This document shows, one piece after another, positions 20,001 through 28,101 of a DNA stretch of 39,747 nucleotides. How positions within the stretch are numbered: position 1 is the stretch's first letter; every line of letters starts with the position of its first letter. The notes beneath the pieces are model-generated. The model was not told the origin of the DNA, searched no databases, and saw only the letters and a program-made list of their open reading frames with translations. Source of the stretch: a virus. The translations under genes were made by a program, and so were the position numbers. Where the stretch lies: positions 1-39,747 of the IMG/VR virus record IMGVR_UViG_3300034121_000660; one strand, written 5' to 3'.

Positions 20001-23000
20001 TTGTCCATGGTGTCTGAGCCAAAGCGGAAGAAGCCGTCCTCGCTAATGCTGCCGGCGCCGATGGCTAAGAAGTCCGGCCCAAGATCCTCGTTGGTCTCAA
20101 AGTGCGTACGCTTGTTGGTGCTGACCACACGGCCGTCTGCGCCGACAAACGCGGCGCGCCTGGCTCGCTCGTTAAGCGGGATGTCTGCGCGCTCGCCATA
20201 GCCCACATCCGGCATCCCCTGAGCCCCCCGCGGGATCTGCTGGGGCATGCGGTTGTTGTTCTCCTTGTCGTAATCGAAGAAGTAGCCGGTGCGTCCGGTA
20301 GACTTAGCATCGTTGAGCCGGTCCACGCGCCAAGTGCGCAGGCTGCCCTTGGGGTTCAACTCTGCGTAAAGGGGATTGGCCGCGCGCTGGACGGCCGTGC
20401 CGGTGCCAATAAGTCCGTTGAGGATGTCTCGCTTGGCTTGACCAATGGTCGCCTCGCCGGGACGGCCTTCGCGGTGATTGGCCAGCCGAATTTTTAGGTC
20501 AGCCTCGACCTGCTTCATGTCGTTGTTGAAAATGCCGAGTTCGCCCCTGTTGATTGCCTTCATGGTCGCCGCGCGGAAGGCGTTGAGGTCAATAGCCACG
20601 GCCAGCAAATGGTTGGCCTTGGATACCTGCCAGCCGAGCGGCACGGTCTCGCGCTGGATAGCGCGCACGTTGCCCATGTTGGTGATGCGGTAGCGTCCAC
20701 TTGATCCGGTGCCAATGGCGTTGTAGTCGATGTCCCAGCTTCCGCCCTCGGCGCGGCTGGCTTCCATGCCCCGGGCAAACTGGCGGACGTGCTGCGGGAA
20801 CTGCGTGAAGAGGTCAAACTGCGGCGGCAGCACCGGCCCGCCTATCACCTCGCGTCCGTTGACCTTGCGCTTGCCGAATTCGGTTGAGTTAACCGGCACA
20901 AACTTCTTGGCATCGTACAGCGTCTTGATCTGCGCTGCGCGGTTGGCCTCGGCGGCATTGATGATCGGCTGCGGCTTGTAGGCATAGGTGCCGTCCGCTT
21001 TTTGGAACAGGAAGTCATTCTCGAGGACACCGCGGCCCTCGTCCCGCAGCTTGACGTGTGTGCTGCGAGCCATGTCCTGTGGGCGGCTGCTCCGCGCCAG
21101 CTCCACGCCCCGGGGTGTTGCGCTGCCGGCCTCCTCGAGGCCGACCAAGTACTGATCGTAGGCGCGCACATATTCCTTCACACGCTTCTGCATGATGCGG
21201 TCTTGGAAGAGCGGGTTGTCGCGGAAGAGGACAGACGGATTGTCCAGCATCTTGCCGGTGCCGCCGTCCAGCCGCACACCCATCACCTCCAGCACGCGCC
21301 CGCCGGCGGCCAGCATTGACTCGGCCAAGCGTGGAAACGCCCCGTCACGGCGGATGCCGCGGAAGTCAATGGCCGGAGCCTCGCTGGCAAACGTCTCGGC
21401 GATCACCTCGTCGCGCGCCCAGTCCAGGGCGTCCTCGCCGCGCTCAATGCTGCGCTGCGACAGTTCCTCGTAGCGTTCGTTGATCAGCCTTTCGCGCTCG
21501 CTCGGCTCCAGCTTGCGGCCCTTGGCAATGTCTGACGGCGACTTGTTGCCGCTCTCAAGGTCGCGGAACTCCTGCTCAGTGAGCACTTGGGGCAGCTCCC
21601 CGGTTGTTCCGTTTTGAATGTCTCCATCGACCAAGCGGCCGACATACTCGCGGCCGCGGGCCTGCACGCCGTCCGCCCCATACTGCTGGTTGACCAAGTT
21701 GCGCAGATCGTTGCGCGGCTGACCGTCCAAAATGTTGCTGGTCAGGATGGCGTGGCCAATCTCATGCGGCACGATGGCCCCGACACCGCCGGCTGACTTG
21801 CGTGCGTCGAGATTGATGAAGACCCTGGCGCGTCCGTTGGCGTCCTTCTCGAGGAACAGTCCCGCGGCCAACTCGCCGCCGGTCGCCGAGACATCCTTGT
21901 TCATCCGGTATTCGTCCGCCTTGAGAGGAACAAAGTCCACCTTGCCTGCCAGCACGCCCTGCATGGCCGCCATGCGGTCCAGTGAGGCATGCGGCAGCGC
22001 CGAGAGGGCATCCACATTGCCGCCCACCGCATAGACATCGGCCATCATCCGAGCCACGTCTGCGTCCGGTGCCGTGCTCCGGCGACCTATGGCACCGCCG
22101 ACCAGTCCTCCGACACCGCCGAGGGCCATGATGCCGCCGAAGACCTCACCGGCGCGCTCGGCATCCGGCTGCAGGGCCGCAAAGGGGGCTCCGGTGATCC
22201 CGGCCGCCACTGCCCCGCTGGTCACGTCATCAGCTAGGCGCGCCGCTGTGGTCACGCCAGCGCGGTCGGCAAAGCGAGCCACACGGCGCAGTGCCTCGGG
22301 GTTGCCAGCGTCCTGCGCCACCCGCTTGAGTGTGCTATCGGTGCCGTCAACGTAGCCTGTAAAGTATTTGCGGTAGCGCTCAGGGATTGCCGTCATGCGC
22401 GCCAAGTCAGCCGCTGCTTCCGCCCGGGCCGTGCCGATGCCGCCCACACCTGCCTCGCGGATGATGGTCGCCGCACCGCCCGCCGCCGCGCCGGTCCTGC
22501 GGATGATCGCACCGCCGTAGCGCAGCCCCGGCAGCACGCTGCCCAGGGCCGTCACCGCGGCGGTCACATTGCCCCCGCCGCCCGCTGCGTCCGCATAGAC
22601 CGCCGCACCGGCCGCACCGGCGCCTAGTGCCGCCTGCTGCTTGGCCGTCAGTCCGGTAATGTCCTGCACGCGGCTGCTGATACCAAACTCCATCCGCTCG
22701 GCGAGGTCTGCCGTGGCATCCGCCGCACGCTGCACGCCTCGGAGCGGAGCGCCGGCTAGGGTCGCCGTCCGCCGTAGCACACGCAGCTTGCTCAGCGCGC
22801 CCGCACCCAGAGGCACCAAGTTGACCGGGTCGAGGGCCATTGAGCCGATCATCGACAGCGTCTCCGCGGGTTGCTCGTCGGTGATCTGGTAAGCCTCTTT
22901 GCTGGTCGCTGGCGCCGTCACCTTGCTGGCACCCACTTGAAAATCTGTCACTCCTGCGAACTCCTGCTCCAGCGACTTCTCGCGCTGGTAGCGATCATAA

Positions 23001-23743
23001 GCCTTGTCGAAGTCCTCTTCCTCCTCCACCGGCGTTGGCTCCATGGCGTCCGCCTCGCTGGCCGCTGCGGCAATGATGTTGGCGTCCTGCAGCTCATCGC
23101 CGGTCAGCTTGCCTTCCTGCTCAAGACGCTTGGCCAATGCTTGATGCTTCAGCCCGCGCCGCTTCGCCCAGGTCGTGGCGTCATCGACCTTGTTGCCCAC
23201 CCAGTCAAAGAGCTGCACCATGTTGATGCCGGCCTTGCGGATAGTTTCTGCGCCGGTCTGCACGTTGCGCTGCACTTGGTTGACCGGATCGGTCACCATG
23301 CCGACCATGCCGTCGCGGATCTCGCGTCCGGCCTCGGGGATCATGGCGAGCATGCCCGCGGCGCCTTGTCCCACGCCTTCAATAAAACGGCCGACCTCGT
23401 TGTTCTCCTCCGTCCGCCGTGTCCAGTACTGCCGGAACTCCTCCTGCGGCATGATGTAGTCCACGCGGCGGTAGTTTTCCTCCTCGAGCTGGTTCAGCTC
23501 GTAGTCCGTCATCGGCTCCGGCTCCGCGGGAGCTTCGGGCGGTAGGGCAATGCCACGCTCGCGGGCAAACGGCGTGGAGGCCAGCACTGGCAGCGCATCA
23601 AGCTCCCGGTCAGTAAAGCCCTGAGCCGGAGCGGGGGATGCGGCAAGGCGATCTACCAGCCCGGTGGTGATCTCCGGCTGTCCCTGCTGCGCTTCCAATG
23701 CGGCCAGCTCTTTGTCAGTCAGTCCTATCGTACCTGGTACCAT
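17078..23743 (-). CDS. Giant multidomain ejection / polyvalent virion protein
   Basis: This 2221-residue protein is the largest gene. The N-terminal 100 residues hold repeats of the type LTDKELAALE, FTDRELDALP and MTDYELNQLE. Gly/Ala-rich hydrophobic stretches follow (around 370-425 and 545-570), suggesting membrane insertion. A zincin motif HEIGH at 660-664 (IVPHEIGHAI) predicts a protease. The middle has a region HLLGIGDVPTIDAVEINFWL and WSHVMHHWLWDKSKG seen in phage polyvalent and internal virion proteins, and the C-terminal part (LDCFAVKS...LPKLYASYGF) resembles a GNAT-like domain. It probably enters the host with the DNA. The start overlaps the previous gene by 19 nt. The last 90 residues are overprinted by another frame. 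Confidence 0.75.
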   Translation of the reverse strand: MVPGTIGLTDKELAALEAQQGQPEITTGLVDRLAASPAPAQGFTDRELDALPVLASTPFARERGIALPPEAPAEPEPMTDYELNQLEEENYRRVDYIMPQEEFRQYWTRRTEENNEVGRFIEGVGQGAAGMLAMIPEAGREIRDGMVGMVTDPVNQVQRNVQTGAETIRKAGINMVQLFDWVGNKVDDATTWAKRRGLKHQALAKRLEQEGKLTGDELQDANIIAAAASEADAMEPTPVEEEEDFDKAYDRYQREKSLEQEFAGVTDFQVGASKVTAPATSKEAYQITDEQPAETLSMIGSMALDPVNLVPLGAGALSKLRVLRRTATLAGAPLRGVQRAADATADLAERMEFGISSRVQDITGLTAKQQAALGAGAAGAAVYADAAGGGGNVTAAVTALGSVLPGLRYGGAIIRRTGAAAGGAATIIREAGVGGIGTARAEAAADLARMTAIPERYRKYFTGYVDGTDSTLKRVAQDAGNPEALRRVARFADRAGVTTAARLADDVTSGAVAAGITGAPFAALQPDAERAGEVFGGIMALGGVGGLVGGAIGRRSTAPDADVARMMADVYAVGGNVDALSALPHASLDRMAAMQGVLAGKVDFVPLKADEYRMNKDVSATGGELAAGLFLEKDANGRARVFINLDARKSAGGVGAIVPHEIGHAILTSNILDGQPRNDLRNLVNQQYGADGVQARGREYVGRLVDGDIQNGTTGELPQVLTEQEFRDLESGNKSPSDIAKGRKLEPSERERLINERYEELSQRSIERGEDALDWARDEVIAETFASEAPAIDFRGIRRDGAFPRLAESMLAAGGRVLEVMGVRLDGGTGKMLDNPSVLFRDNPLFQDRIMQKRVKEYVRAYDQYLVGLEEAGSATPRGVELARSSRPQDMARSTHVKLRDEGRGVLENDFLFQKADGTYAYKPQPIINAAEANRAAQIKTLYDAKKFVPVNSTEFGKRKVNGREVIGGPVLPPQFDLFTQFPQHVRQFARGMEASRAEGGSWDIDYNAIGTGSSGRYRITNMGNVRAIQRETVPLGWQVSKANHLLAVAIDLNAFRAATMKAINRGELGIFNNDMKQVEADLKIRLANHREGRPGEATIGQAKRDILNGLIGTGTAVQRAANPLYAELNPKGSLRTWRVDRLNDAKSTGRTGYFFDYDKENNNRMPQQIPRGAQGMPDVGYGERADIPLNERARRAAFVGADGRVVSTNKRTHFETNEDLGPDFLAIGAGSISEDGFFRFGSDTMDNPMGETPSESRAAAARHNREVYDSGRRPSELLEDPPGLERGGARRGQAMPDAEARSGAVETLDQLRRSQFIPTKVAAEVVGGFPEYLRPVAQFITDQRQKLANGQMTRRDVMKAYAMTIASQGSGARAVEVIANNVAKDGVRFRPSKDFTTADKKGRAAIRPEEAAAYWLGTDAGQKALDNFEAGRFSPDDWKELVAIRKAYGDDRFNNLGAFNPDNIRTMDKVLADLNASRADTGKVMDAVQQLRGIKTGKKGFIAHLLGIGDVPTIDAVEINFWLTGKADIGKLNTRKATLARSVKESISDRRVSQEMFRRIDQRINALRDEVPGGASISQEVWSHVMHHWLWDKSKGIETTHEGMYRAQAQFMPDVAVNDEGGAVWRTLQDAPVITLKDLKGRKVFAAFADLTSAGKIYRGIDSSEIAVPVETHGGPEWPLLQAEKVGEETNVWSNQGAGVSAIKARRANEGAIMLVAAMDKNAHVSNTETATAVIATNAAYARDGRITPENLATLDNSIRREIEDFPGIESPSIMEYVNKLPFQGAKSRARIAEILESKKSQDLGAPNVQRILDEVRSDQYDGLRIGDAVLAIELTPGATAVKLGEQGTLKHPSYQYGLRGRVIGRFARPININSIFDDFYAQRRADGKPELGDRRAFDLAKPVQEITDAIASRIPGTPYRSFRSPRHAQLINIAKNDSWKSSEQTVKAGGVSPAAFIDALNASPAKLALDRYTLKSLQEKLEAGDMSIYQLADAQVFFGIKQGDPASAYGQDPAAFGFGPNEKTLSLVLNNERKTGGMADAVVIKALQLGVTALDCFAVKSEKYPKGMLPKLYASYGFEPTGNIPFDPSFYSKLELADLKKYWKSIGWDEGTGLPEITLMKWRGNDELRTKSLREIIEQGGQGVRGNPGQVVADTRSRRKSAAGSVGRGKRRTGQGDAGAGAGSQGDAGGGVRLSRGFLDANTELLSLSPAELRNLGIK
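17140..17361 (-). CDS. Overprinted small acidic helical protein
   Basis: This 73-residue protein lies wholly inside the 3' end of the giant gene in another frame. It starts with ATG preceded by AGAGGA, and reads MNLEQKAYEKLLSKVDKVFG, then LSPTQEAVVNRLLDLSVEES, ending EMLEEEFGLAAAS. It looks like a well-formed acidic helical protein. In the same stretch the giant protein is a poor G/A/R/Q-rich linker, suggesting this frame carries the stronger constraint. No family is recognised. It could be a separate virion or chaperone-like protein. Confidence 0.55.
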   Translation of the reverse strand: MNLEQKAYEKLLSKVDKVFGETLDKLSPTQEAVVNRLLDLSVEESGGPDKVTLAQVQGVKEMLEEEFGLAAAS

Positions 23744-24642
23744 CTTGCGTCAGCTCCTTTTTCGTAGGTTGTTCCTGCTACTGTTTTGCGCTGACGCGGG
23801 GCCGCGCTTTGGGCGGCCGGCGTTGATGGGGAATCTTGGGGTTTGATTTTGGTGCTGGCGCGCTCCTTGGCAGAACGCACGATGTTTTGAAACTCGCTGA
23901 CGCCCTGCAAAAAGGACTCCTCGCTCTGCCGGGGGTTCATCCTAGCCATGGCGTCGGTTGCCTTGCGGCCCTCCACCTCGGTGATCTGCCCGCCGCCCTT
24001 GAGTGTTTCAAACGCCTGCAAGAACTGCTGCCCTCCGATCTGGTCAAGCAGCACCTGGAAGTCCGCCGGCGCCGTGCCGGGAACCTTTGGCAGGATGCTG
24101 CTTTTGCCCGTGGCGTATTGCCGCCCGGGGTGAGTTTTGGTCTTTTCCAGCAAGTCATCCATGTAGGACGCCGTATCAAGCGTCTTCTGTATCGACCGCG
24201 CTCGGTTTTCTTCAGCGATGTCCGCCTCAGTCTTCAGCTTGCGCGTCTGCTCCTGCCGCACCGGATCGGCCTGCATCATGGCCGTCTTCTGCTGCTGCTG
24301 CATACGCGACTCCTGCTGCTTGAGTACAAACTGCGCCGCACCTTCCGGCGTGAACTGCACGCCCCGCTTCATCGCCTTGAGCAGCTCTTGCTGCTCCAAT
24401 GGCAGCGCATCAAAGTCCTCGCGGGTCTGCACGTTGAGCGCATTGAAGTCAAAGCCCATGCCGGTCTGCGGCAATGGCTCAGCAGCGACATCGTTGTAGA
24501 CATCGTCCGGCGTTCCGTAGTCCATTCCGCTTACGCCATTCATGTCGTCCATGGCGTCCAGAGGCACGGCCTCCTCGCCGGGTTCTAAGGCTGGGAGGTC
24601 CGGCTCGACCGGCGGGGGCAGTTGGTTGTTGCGTGGGGGCAT
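23725..24642 (-). CDS. Internal virion protein, ejection-type
   Basis: This 305-residue protein has a disordered acidic P-rich head (about 1-60), a Q-rich helix (LKQQESRMQQQQKTAMMQAD) and a conserved block (ADFQVLLDQIGGQQFLQAFE, then LKGGGQITEVEG and MNPRQSEESF) that recurs in phage internal or ejection proteins. It is followed by a basic P/S/A tail. The last 19 nt overlap the giant gene start. Order and composition suggest it is packaged in the capsid and ejected with the giant protein. The role is inferred. Confidence 0.62.
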   Translation of the reverse strand: MPPRNNQLPPPVEPDLPALEPGEEAVPLDAMDDMNGVSGMDYGTPDDVYNDVAAEPLPQTGMGFDFNALNVQTREDFDALPLEQQELLKAMKRGVQFTPEGAAQFVLKQQESRMQQQQKTAMMQADPVRQEQTRKLKTEADIAEENRARSIQKTLDTASYMDDLLEKTKTHPGRQYATGKSSILPKVPGTAPADFQVLLDQIGGQQFLQAFETLKGGGQITEVEGRKATDAMARMNPRQSEESFLQGVSEFQNIVRSAKERASTKIKPQDSPSTPAAQSAAPRQRKTVAGTTYEKGADARWYQVR

Positions 24643-24647
24643 GTTGA

Positions 24648-25139
24648 TTAGTTGGTTGGAACTACGTCCATATTGACTTTTGAGGGGTACGCCATAACGC
24701 GGCCCTGGCCGCCGGCAACCTGAGCTTGCGCTGCAGCTTGATTCCGCAGGTCAGGCATCCGCGCCGACAAGCCCTGCTGCGCTGTGCGCGTCTGGTTGTT
24801 CAGCCCAGCAATCCCGAGCTGCGAAACAGCACCGAGGTTATCGAGGATGCTCATGGACGCCATGCGGCGAGTCCGTGAGTCCATCTTGCCGAGGGCGCCG
24901 TAGGTGCTCTTCATGCCGGGATACATCTCGCCGATGGCGCCGAGGGCTTCGTAGGCTGAATCACCTTGAGATGCCATCTCGCCGGCGTCGCCAAAGGCTC
25001 CGGCCAAACTCACCAGCGACGACCCAATGTCATCCGCCAGCTTCATCTGCGCGTTGGCTCTAGTGTTGGCTGCGCCCACCACGGCGCCTCCTAAAATTCT
25101 CCCACTCTCATCCTCATTACCTGGGTTAAATGCAAACAT
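24648..25139 (-). CDS. Hypothetical virion protein
   Basis: This 163-residue protein is Gly/Ala-rich with a helical middle (ANTRANAQMKLADDIGSSLV) and a C-terminal segment rich in Q and A. It starts with ATG after a clear AAGGAG, 10 nt upstream. It lies between the YkgJ-like gene and the internal virion protein gene with short gaps. The composition resembles internal or core virion proteins of podoviruses. No family is recognised. Confidence 0.58.
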   Translation of the reverse strand: MFAFNPGNEDESGRILGGAVVGAANTRANAQMKLADDIGSSLVSLAGAFGDAGEMASQGDSAYEALGAIGEMYPGMKSTYGALGKMDSRTRRMASMSILDNLGAVSQLGIAGLNNQTRTAQQGLSARMPDLRNQAAAQAQVAGGQGRVMAYPSKVNMDVVPTN

Positions 25140-25154
25140 AGTTTTGTTCTCCTT

Positions 25155-25439
25155 TTATTTAATTCCTGCCGCCGCTCTTGCCTCAAGGCACAGCGTTGAT
25201 CCCGGCACAAACGCGCGGCAGGCATTCGGTCGGTTGTTGTAAATTGAGCAGCCCACCTCGCAGCCGACCTTGCCGGTCAGCGCCACGCATCTGCTGTTGG
25301 TTGTCTTCATTAATGGGTAGTCGTCGCGCAGCATCCATTGCGGGATGCCGACAGCATCGCTTCGGTCTCGTCGCAGGACAGGCCAGGACCACTTGTGAGA
25401 GCAGCATGCCCCACACCGTTGACAGTCGAAGTCTCCCAC
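25155..25439 (-). CDS. YkgJ-like cysteine-cluster protein
   Basis: From a GTG start at 25439 the 94-residue protein has C6, C9, C12 and C13 (CQRCGACC), then CVAL, CEVGCSIYNNRPNACRAF and CLEAR, the pattern of YkgJ-family zinc- or iron-sulfur-binding proteins. The start is uncertain: an ATG at about 25514 would add 25 residues. Either way it overlaps the end of the PAPS-reductase-like frame (about 130 nt with GTG). The two genes are therefore coupled and probably work together, perhaps in a sulfur-transfer or redox step. That joint role is inference. Confidence 0.68.
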   Translation of the reverse strand: MGDFDCQRCGACCSHKWSWPVLRRDRSDAVGIPQWMLRDDYPLMKTTNSRCVALTGKVGCEVGCSIYNNRPNACRAFVPGSTLCLEARAAAGIK

Positions 25440-26263
25440 GTCGGGCGGAACCCCTGCGCCTCGCTCGTCAGGTCCACATAGGGAGCCAGATGAGATATGT
25501 TGTTCGTCTCGCATTGATTCTTTGGGCACCAGACCGTGTCGCCGAGGTGGCGGTTCACGCAGTTCCAGCAGACCGGAAAGTAGTCCGAGTTGGCCGACTT
25601 GTCCTTGCGGTGCTGCCACACGCCGTCCGCCTTCTCGTAGCGGGTCTCGTCGTTGGGCACGCCGGCCGCCTCAAGGTAGTTCCACACGTCAGCATCCGAC
25701 CAGTGGCGCATCGGATAAAACTGTGTCGGCACGCCAGCCTGCACCAAGGCGTCTTGGGCGAGCGGCACTTGGCCCTTGATCAAGTCCACGTCGGCCGACT
25801 TCTGGCCGTGGAACGCACTGTCCCAAGGAAACTCAAACGTCCCGGTCGGCCGGCGCAGGGCGTCCAGACCGCAGAGGTAGCGACCGCTGGCCAGCTCTTC
25901 GGGCTTGGGCTCTTCGGTGCCGAGGCAGAGGGCCAAGGCTTTCTGTCCAAACTGGTAGAGCTTCACAAAGTCAAAGCGCGGGGCGCCGGTCTCGATGTCA
26001 AAGCCGTCCGTCAGCATGTAGTCCAGCGGAGCGTAGTCATACATCTCCAAGTCCCACGCATTGGCCAGCCGGTCGCTGAAGGCGTAGCGGCTGCGGAACC
26101 GGGGCTCGCGCCACTGGATGACCGGCAGCTTGGCTCCGACCTCGTAGCGGATGAGGTGCAGCATCGCCGTGCTGTCCTTGCCGCCCGACCAAAGGACAAC
26201 CGGATTCACGCTGGCATCCAGCCAACGCTCCACCTGCCGACAAGTCTCTTTGATTAGCTCCAT
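25310..26263 (-). CDS. PAPS-reductase-like / PP-loop ATPase
   Basis: This 317-residue protein has the PP-loop SGGKDST (26-32), which binds ATP or an adenylated substrate, and a family block RHWSDADVWNYLEAAGVPND. Cysteines near the C-terminus (CWNCVNRH, WCPKNQC) could hold a metal or accept sulfur. Sequence typical of the family ends near VDLTSEAQGF; the last ~35 residues look like a shadow of the overlapping YkgJ-like gene. It starts in a TAATG overlap with a virion gene, so it is expressed late within the structural operon, an odd place for a metabolic enzyme. The substrate is unknown. Confidence 0.8.
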   Translation of the reverse strand: MELIKETCRQVERWLDASVNPVVLWSGGKDSTAMLHLIRYEVGAKLPVIQWREPRFRSRYAFSDRLANAWDLEMYDYAPLDYMLTDGFDIETGAPRFDFVKLYQFGQKALALCLGTEEPKPEELASGRYLCGLDALRRPTGTFEFPWDSAFHGQKSADVDLIKGQVPLAQDALVQAGVPTQFYPMRHWSDADVWNYLEAAGVPNDETRYEKADGVWQHRKDKSANSDYFPVCWNCVNRHLGDTVWCPKNQCETNNISHLAPYVDLTSEAQGFRPTWETSTVNGVGHAALTSGPGLSCDETEAMLSASRNGCCATTTH

Positions 26264-27099
26264 TAGATTGCGATAGCGCCAATGCCCACGGCCGCGCCCA
26301 CGCCCGAGCCGATCATGCCCATCATGCCGGCCTGACTGGACGCGCCCGCCTGCATGCCCGCACCTTGCAGCGCGGCGTTGTTGTTGAGCACCGAGTTGTA
26401 GCGGTTCATGGCCATATTCGTGTTGAAGGATTCCACGTTGCCCGCCTGTTGCAGCGAACCACCGAAGATGCTGTTCACCTGTCCGGTCGTGGTGGAAAGC
26501 GTCTGCGAGCCCAGCCCAAACGCCGGCCCAATAGCCTGCCGAAACGGATCAAGGTCGCCATAAGCCCCAGCCAATCCAACCCGCCGCTGTCTGCGAGCAA
26601 GGTCCATCTGGTTCACGCCGGCGGCAAACCCACGCCGCTGGTCCTGCCGCGCGGTGCCGTAGGCATCCCGGTTAAGAATCTCAGCCGCGCTGCTACCCAT
26701 CGAGGTGCCAAGCCCGCGCGCCGCAAAGGCCGCCCGAGCTGACTGGGTGGCGTCCCGCATCTGCTCCGGGGAGAGCGAGCGGCCAAGGGCCAGCTCCGAC
26801 TCCGCATCCTGCATGAGCCTCGCCTCGATAGCATTCGGTGTGCTCGCCGCCGTCAGCTCTTCGCCAACCACGCCGCGCGTGCGGGCGAGGTATTCGTTGT
26901 CTAGCTTGCCGGCGAGTTGGTCGGCGGTGTCGAACTGCAGTTTGGTATACTCAGGGTATAACCTTTTGATCATCGCCTCCTGCTCTTCGCTCTGGGCCTT
27001 AGCCACGCGAATGCTCGCGGCGGCCATCTTATCGTAATCAATCGGCGCCGGTGCCGGTGGCAGCGGTTGTGGTGCTGGCATTGAAGGTGATCCACCCAT
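26263..27099 (-). CDS. Internal virion / ejection-type protein
   Basis: This 278-residue protein has a proline-rich head (APQPLPPAPAP), then a long helical part (DYDKMAAASIRVAKAQSEEQ to LSPEQMRDATQSARAAFAAR). A region GLGTSMGSSAAEILNRDAYG, seen in podovirus ejection-type proteins, follows, and the end is Gly/Ala/Met-rich and hydrophobic (GMMGMIGSGVGAAVGIGAIA), possibly membrane-active. The ATG has GGAGG 8 nt upstream. It is followed directly by the PAPS-reductase-like gene (TAATG). Confidence 0.65.
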   Translation of the reverse strand: MGGSPSMPAPQPLPPAPAPIDYDKMAAASIRVAKAQSEEQEAMIKRLYPEYTKLQFDTADQLAGKLDNEYLARTRGVVGEELTAASTPNAIEARLMQDAESELALGRSLSPEQMRDATQSARAAFAARGLGTSMGSSAAEILNRDAYGTARQDQRRGFAAGVNQMDLARRQRRVGLAGAYGDLDPFRQAIGPAFGLGSQTLSTTTGQVNSIFGGSLQQAGNVESFNTNMAMNRYNSVLNNNAALQGAGMQAGASSQAGMMGMIGSGVGAAVGIGAIAI

Positions 27100-27100
27100 A

Positions 27101-27448
27101 TTATTGTCCTCCTACTTTCTTCATTAGTTGTTCCATTGAGTATACTCGCGGCTCAAAGCTCCCCCTGCGGCACCAGGCCACATAGGGGTGCGCATGCGGC
27201 GCCACGCGAAGGCACTCCCGCACGCAGCTTGTGCCAGCAGAGCCAGCAGCCAGAGTGACGAACCAAGTGTTCGGCTCGCCGCTTTCAAATTGTTGCTCCT
27301 CTGCGTTCCACCGGCAGGCTTTGGCCAGCATGAAGCAGCTTGGGCTGTTCCACACATAGCCCGCCGACAAATGCTCGCCGACTGCGTCCCAGAAGTCCTG
27401 CGTGCTGTGGTTGTCCCACCATGCTTTTGCTTTTTGCCATGGGGTCAT
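27101..27448 (-). CDS. Hypothetical protein
   Basis: This 115-residue protein begins MTPWQKAKAWWDNHSTQDFW, then FWDAVGEHLSAGYVWNSPSC, with four cysteines and several tryptophans. It resembles a small globular enzyme-like fold, but no family is recognised. I chose ATG 27448, two bases after the stop of the tail-fibre gene, over the ATG six codons upstream. It sits between the collar-domain fibre and the ejection protein. Confidence 0.58.
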   Translation of the reverse strand: MTPWQKAKAWWDNHSTQDFWDAVGEHLSAGYVWNSPSCFMLAKACRWNAEEQQFESGEPNTWFVTLAAGSAGTSCVRECLRVAPHAHPYVAWCRRGSFEPRVYSMEQLMKKVGGQ

Positions 27449-27450
27449 GC

Positions 27451-28083
27451 CTAAAACTTGATGCAATAGAGCATGGCGATGTTCTTTGGTCGGGTTTCGG
27501 TGCCGCCAGTGGAACCCGTTGTTCGCGCAAGGTCACTTGCTCCGTCCTGTCCGGTTCCTCCAGCTACATTAAACTGTCCATTGCTGACAGCGATTTGGTC
27601 GGTATAGCCGTGCGTGTGACTCTTAAAGGCATCCGCCTGTTTAGCGCCGAACGTCCCTGCCTCCGTGCCGTCGCCGTTGGTTCCGCTGCCGCGCACGAAG
27701 TAGCCGCGTAGATCCGGCAGCGCAAAGGTCGTGCTGCCGTCGCCCGCGCCATAGGTCGTGCTGATGGCGGCGAAGAGCGCGGCGTAGGTGCTGCGGCTTA
27801 CGGCGGTGCCGTCTGCTGCCAGCCAGCCAGCGGGGGCGCTGTTCATGGCGAAAGACATCACCGCTCCCGCCGGAAGAGAGATTGTGGCCGGAAGCGTGAC
27901 CGTCTTGCTGCTCAAGTTCAGCGTTGCGGCAAGTTTTGCGTCCGTCACGTTGGCGTCCAAAATCTTCGCGGTCGTGACCTCGTTGTCAGCGACCACCACA
28001 GTCGGCGCGGCGGTCGTGTTTAGTTTGGCGGGGGTGACGGTCTCGCCTGAGACCCAGTTGTAAGATGCGGTTACTGTTGCCAT
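27451..28083 (-). CDS. Tail fibre with phage tail collar domain
   Basis: This 210-residue protein has an N-terminal virion-attachment part (TASYNWVSGETVTPAKLNTT), a short repeat (NEVTTAKILDANVTDAKLAA), and a tail collar domain (PAGAVMSFAMNSAPAGWLAA to FALPDLRGYFVRG). It ends with the usual SHTHGY and ETRPKNIAMLYCIKF. Such proteins form trimeric fibres or tips that contact the host. It is short, so it may be a tip or adaptor. The leader has no SD (GAACAAAATC before ATG). Directly downstream of the tail nozzle gene. Confidence 0.82.
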   Translation of the reverse strand: MATVTASYNWVSGETVTPAKLNTTAAPTVVVADNEVTTAKILDANVTDAKLAATLNLSSKTVTLPATISLPAGAVMSFAMNSAPAGWLAADGTAVSRSTYAALFAAISTTYGAGDGSTTFALPDLRGYFVRGSGTNGDGTEAGTFGAKQADAFKSHTHGYTDQIAVSNGQFNVAGGTGQDGASDLARTTGSTGGTETRPKNIAMLYCIKF

Positions 28084-28101
28084 GATTTTGTTCTTTAGTT
28101 G

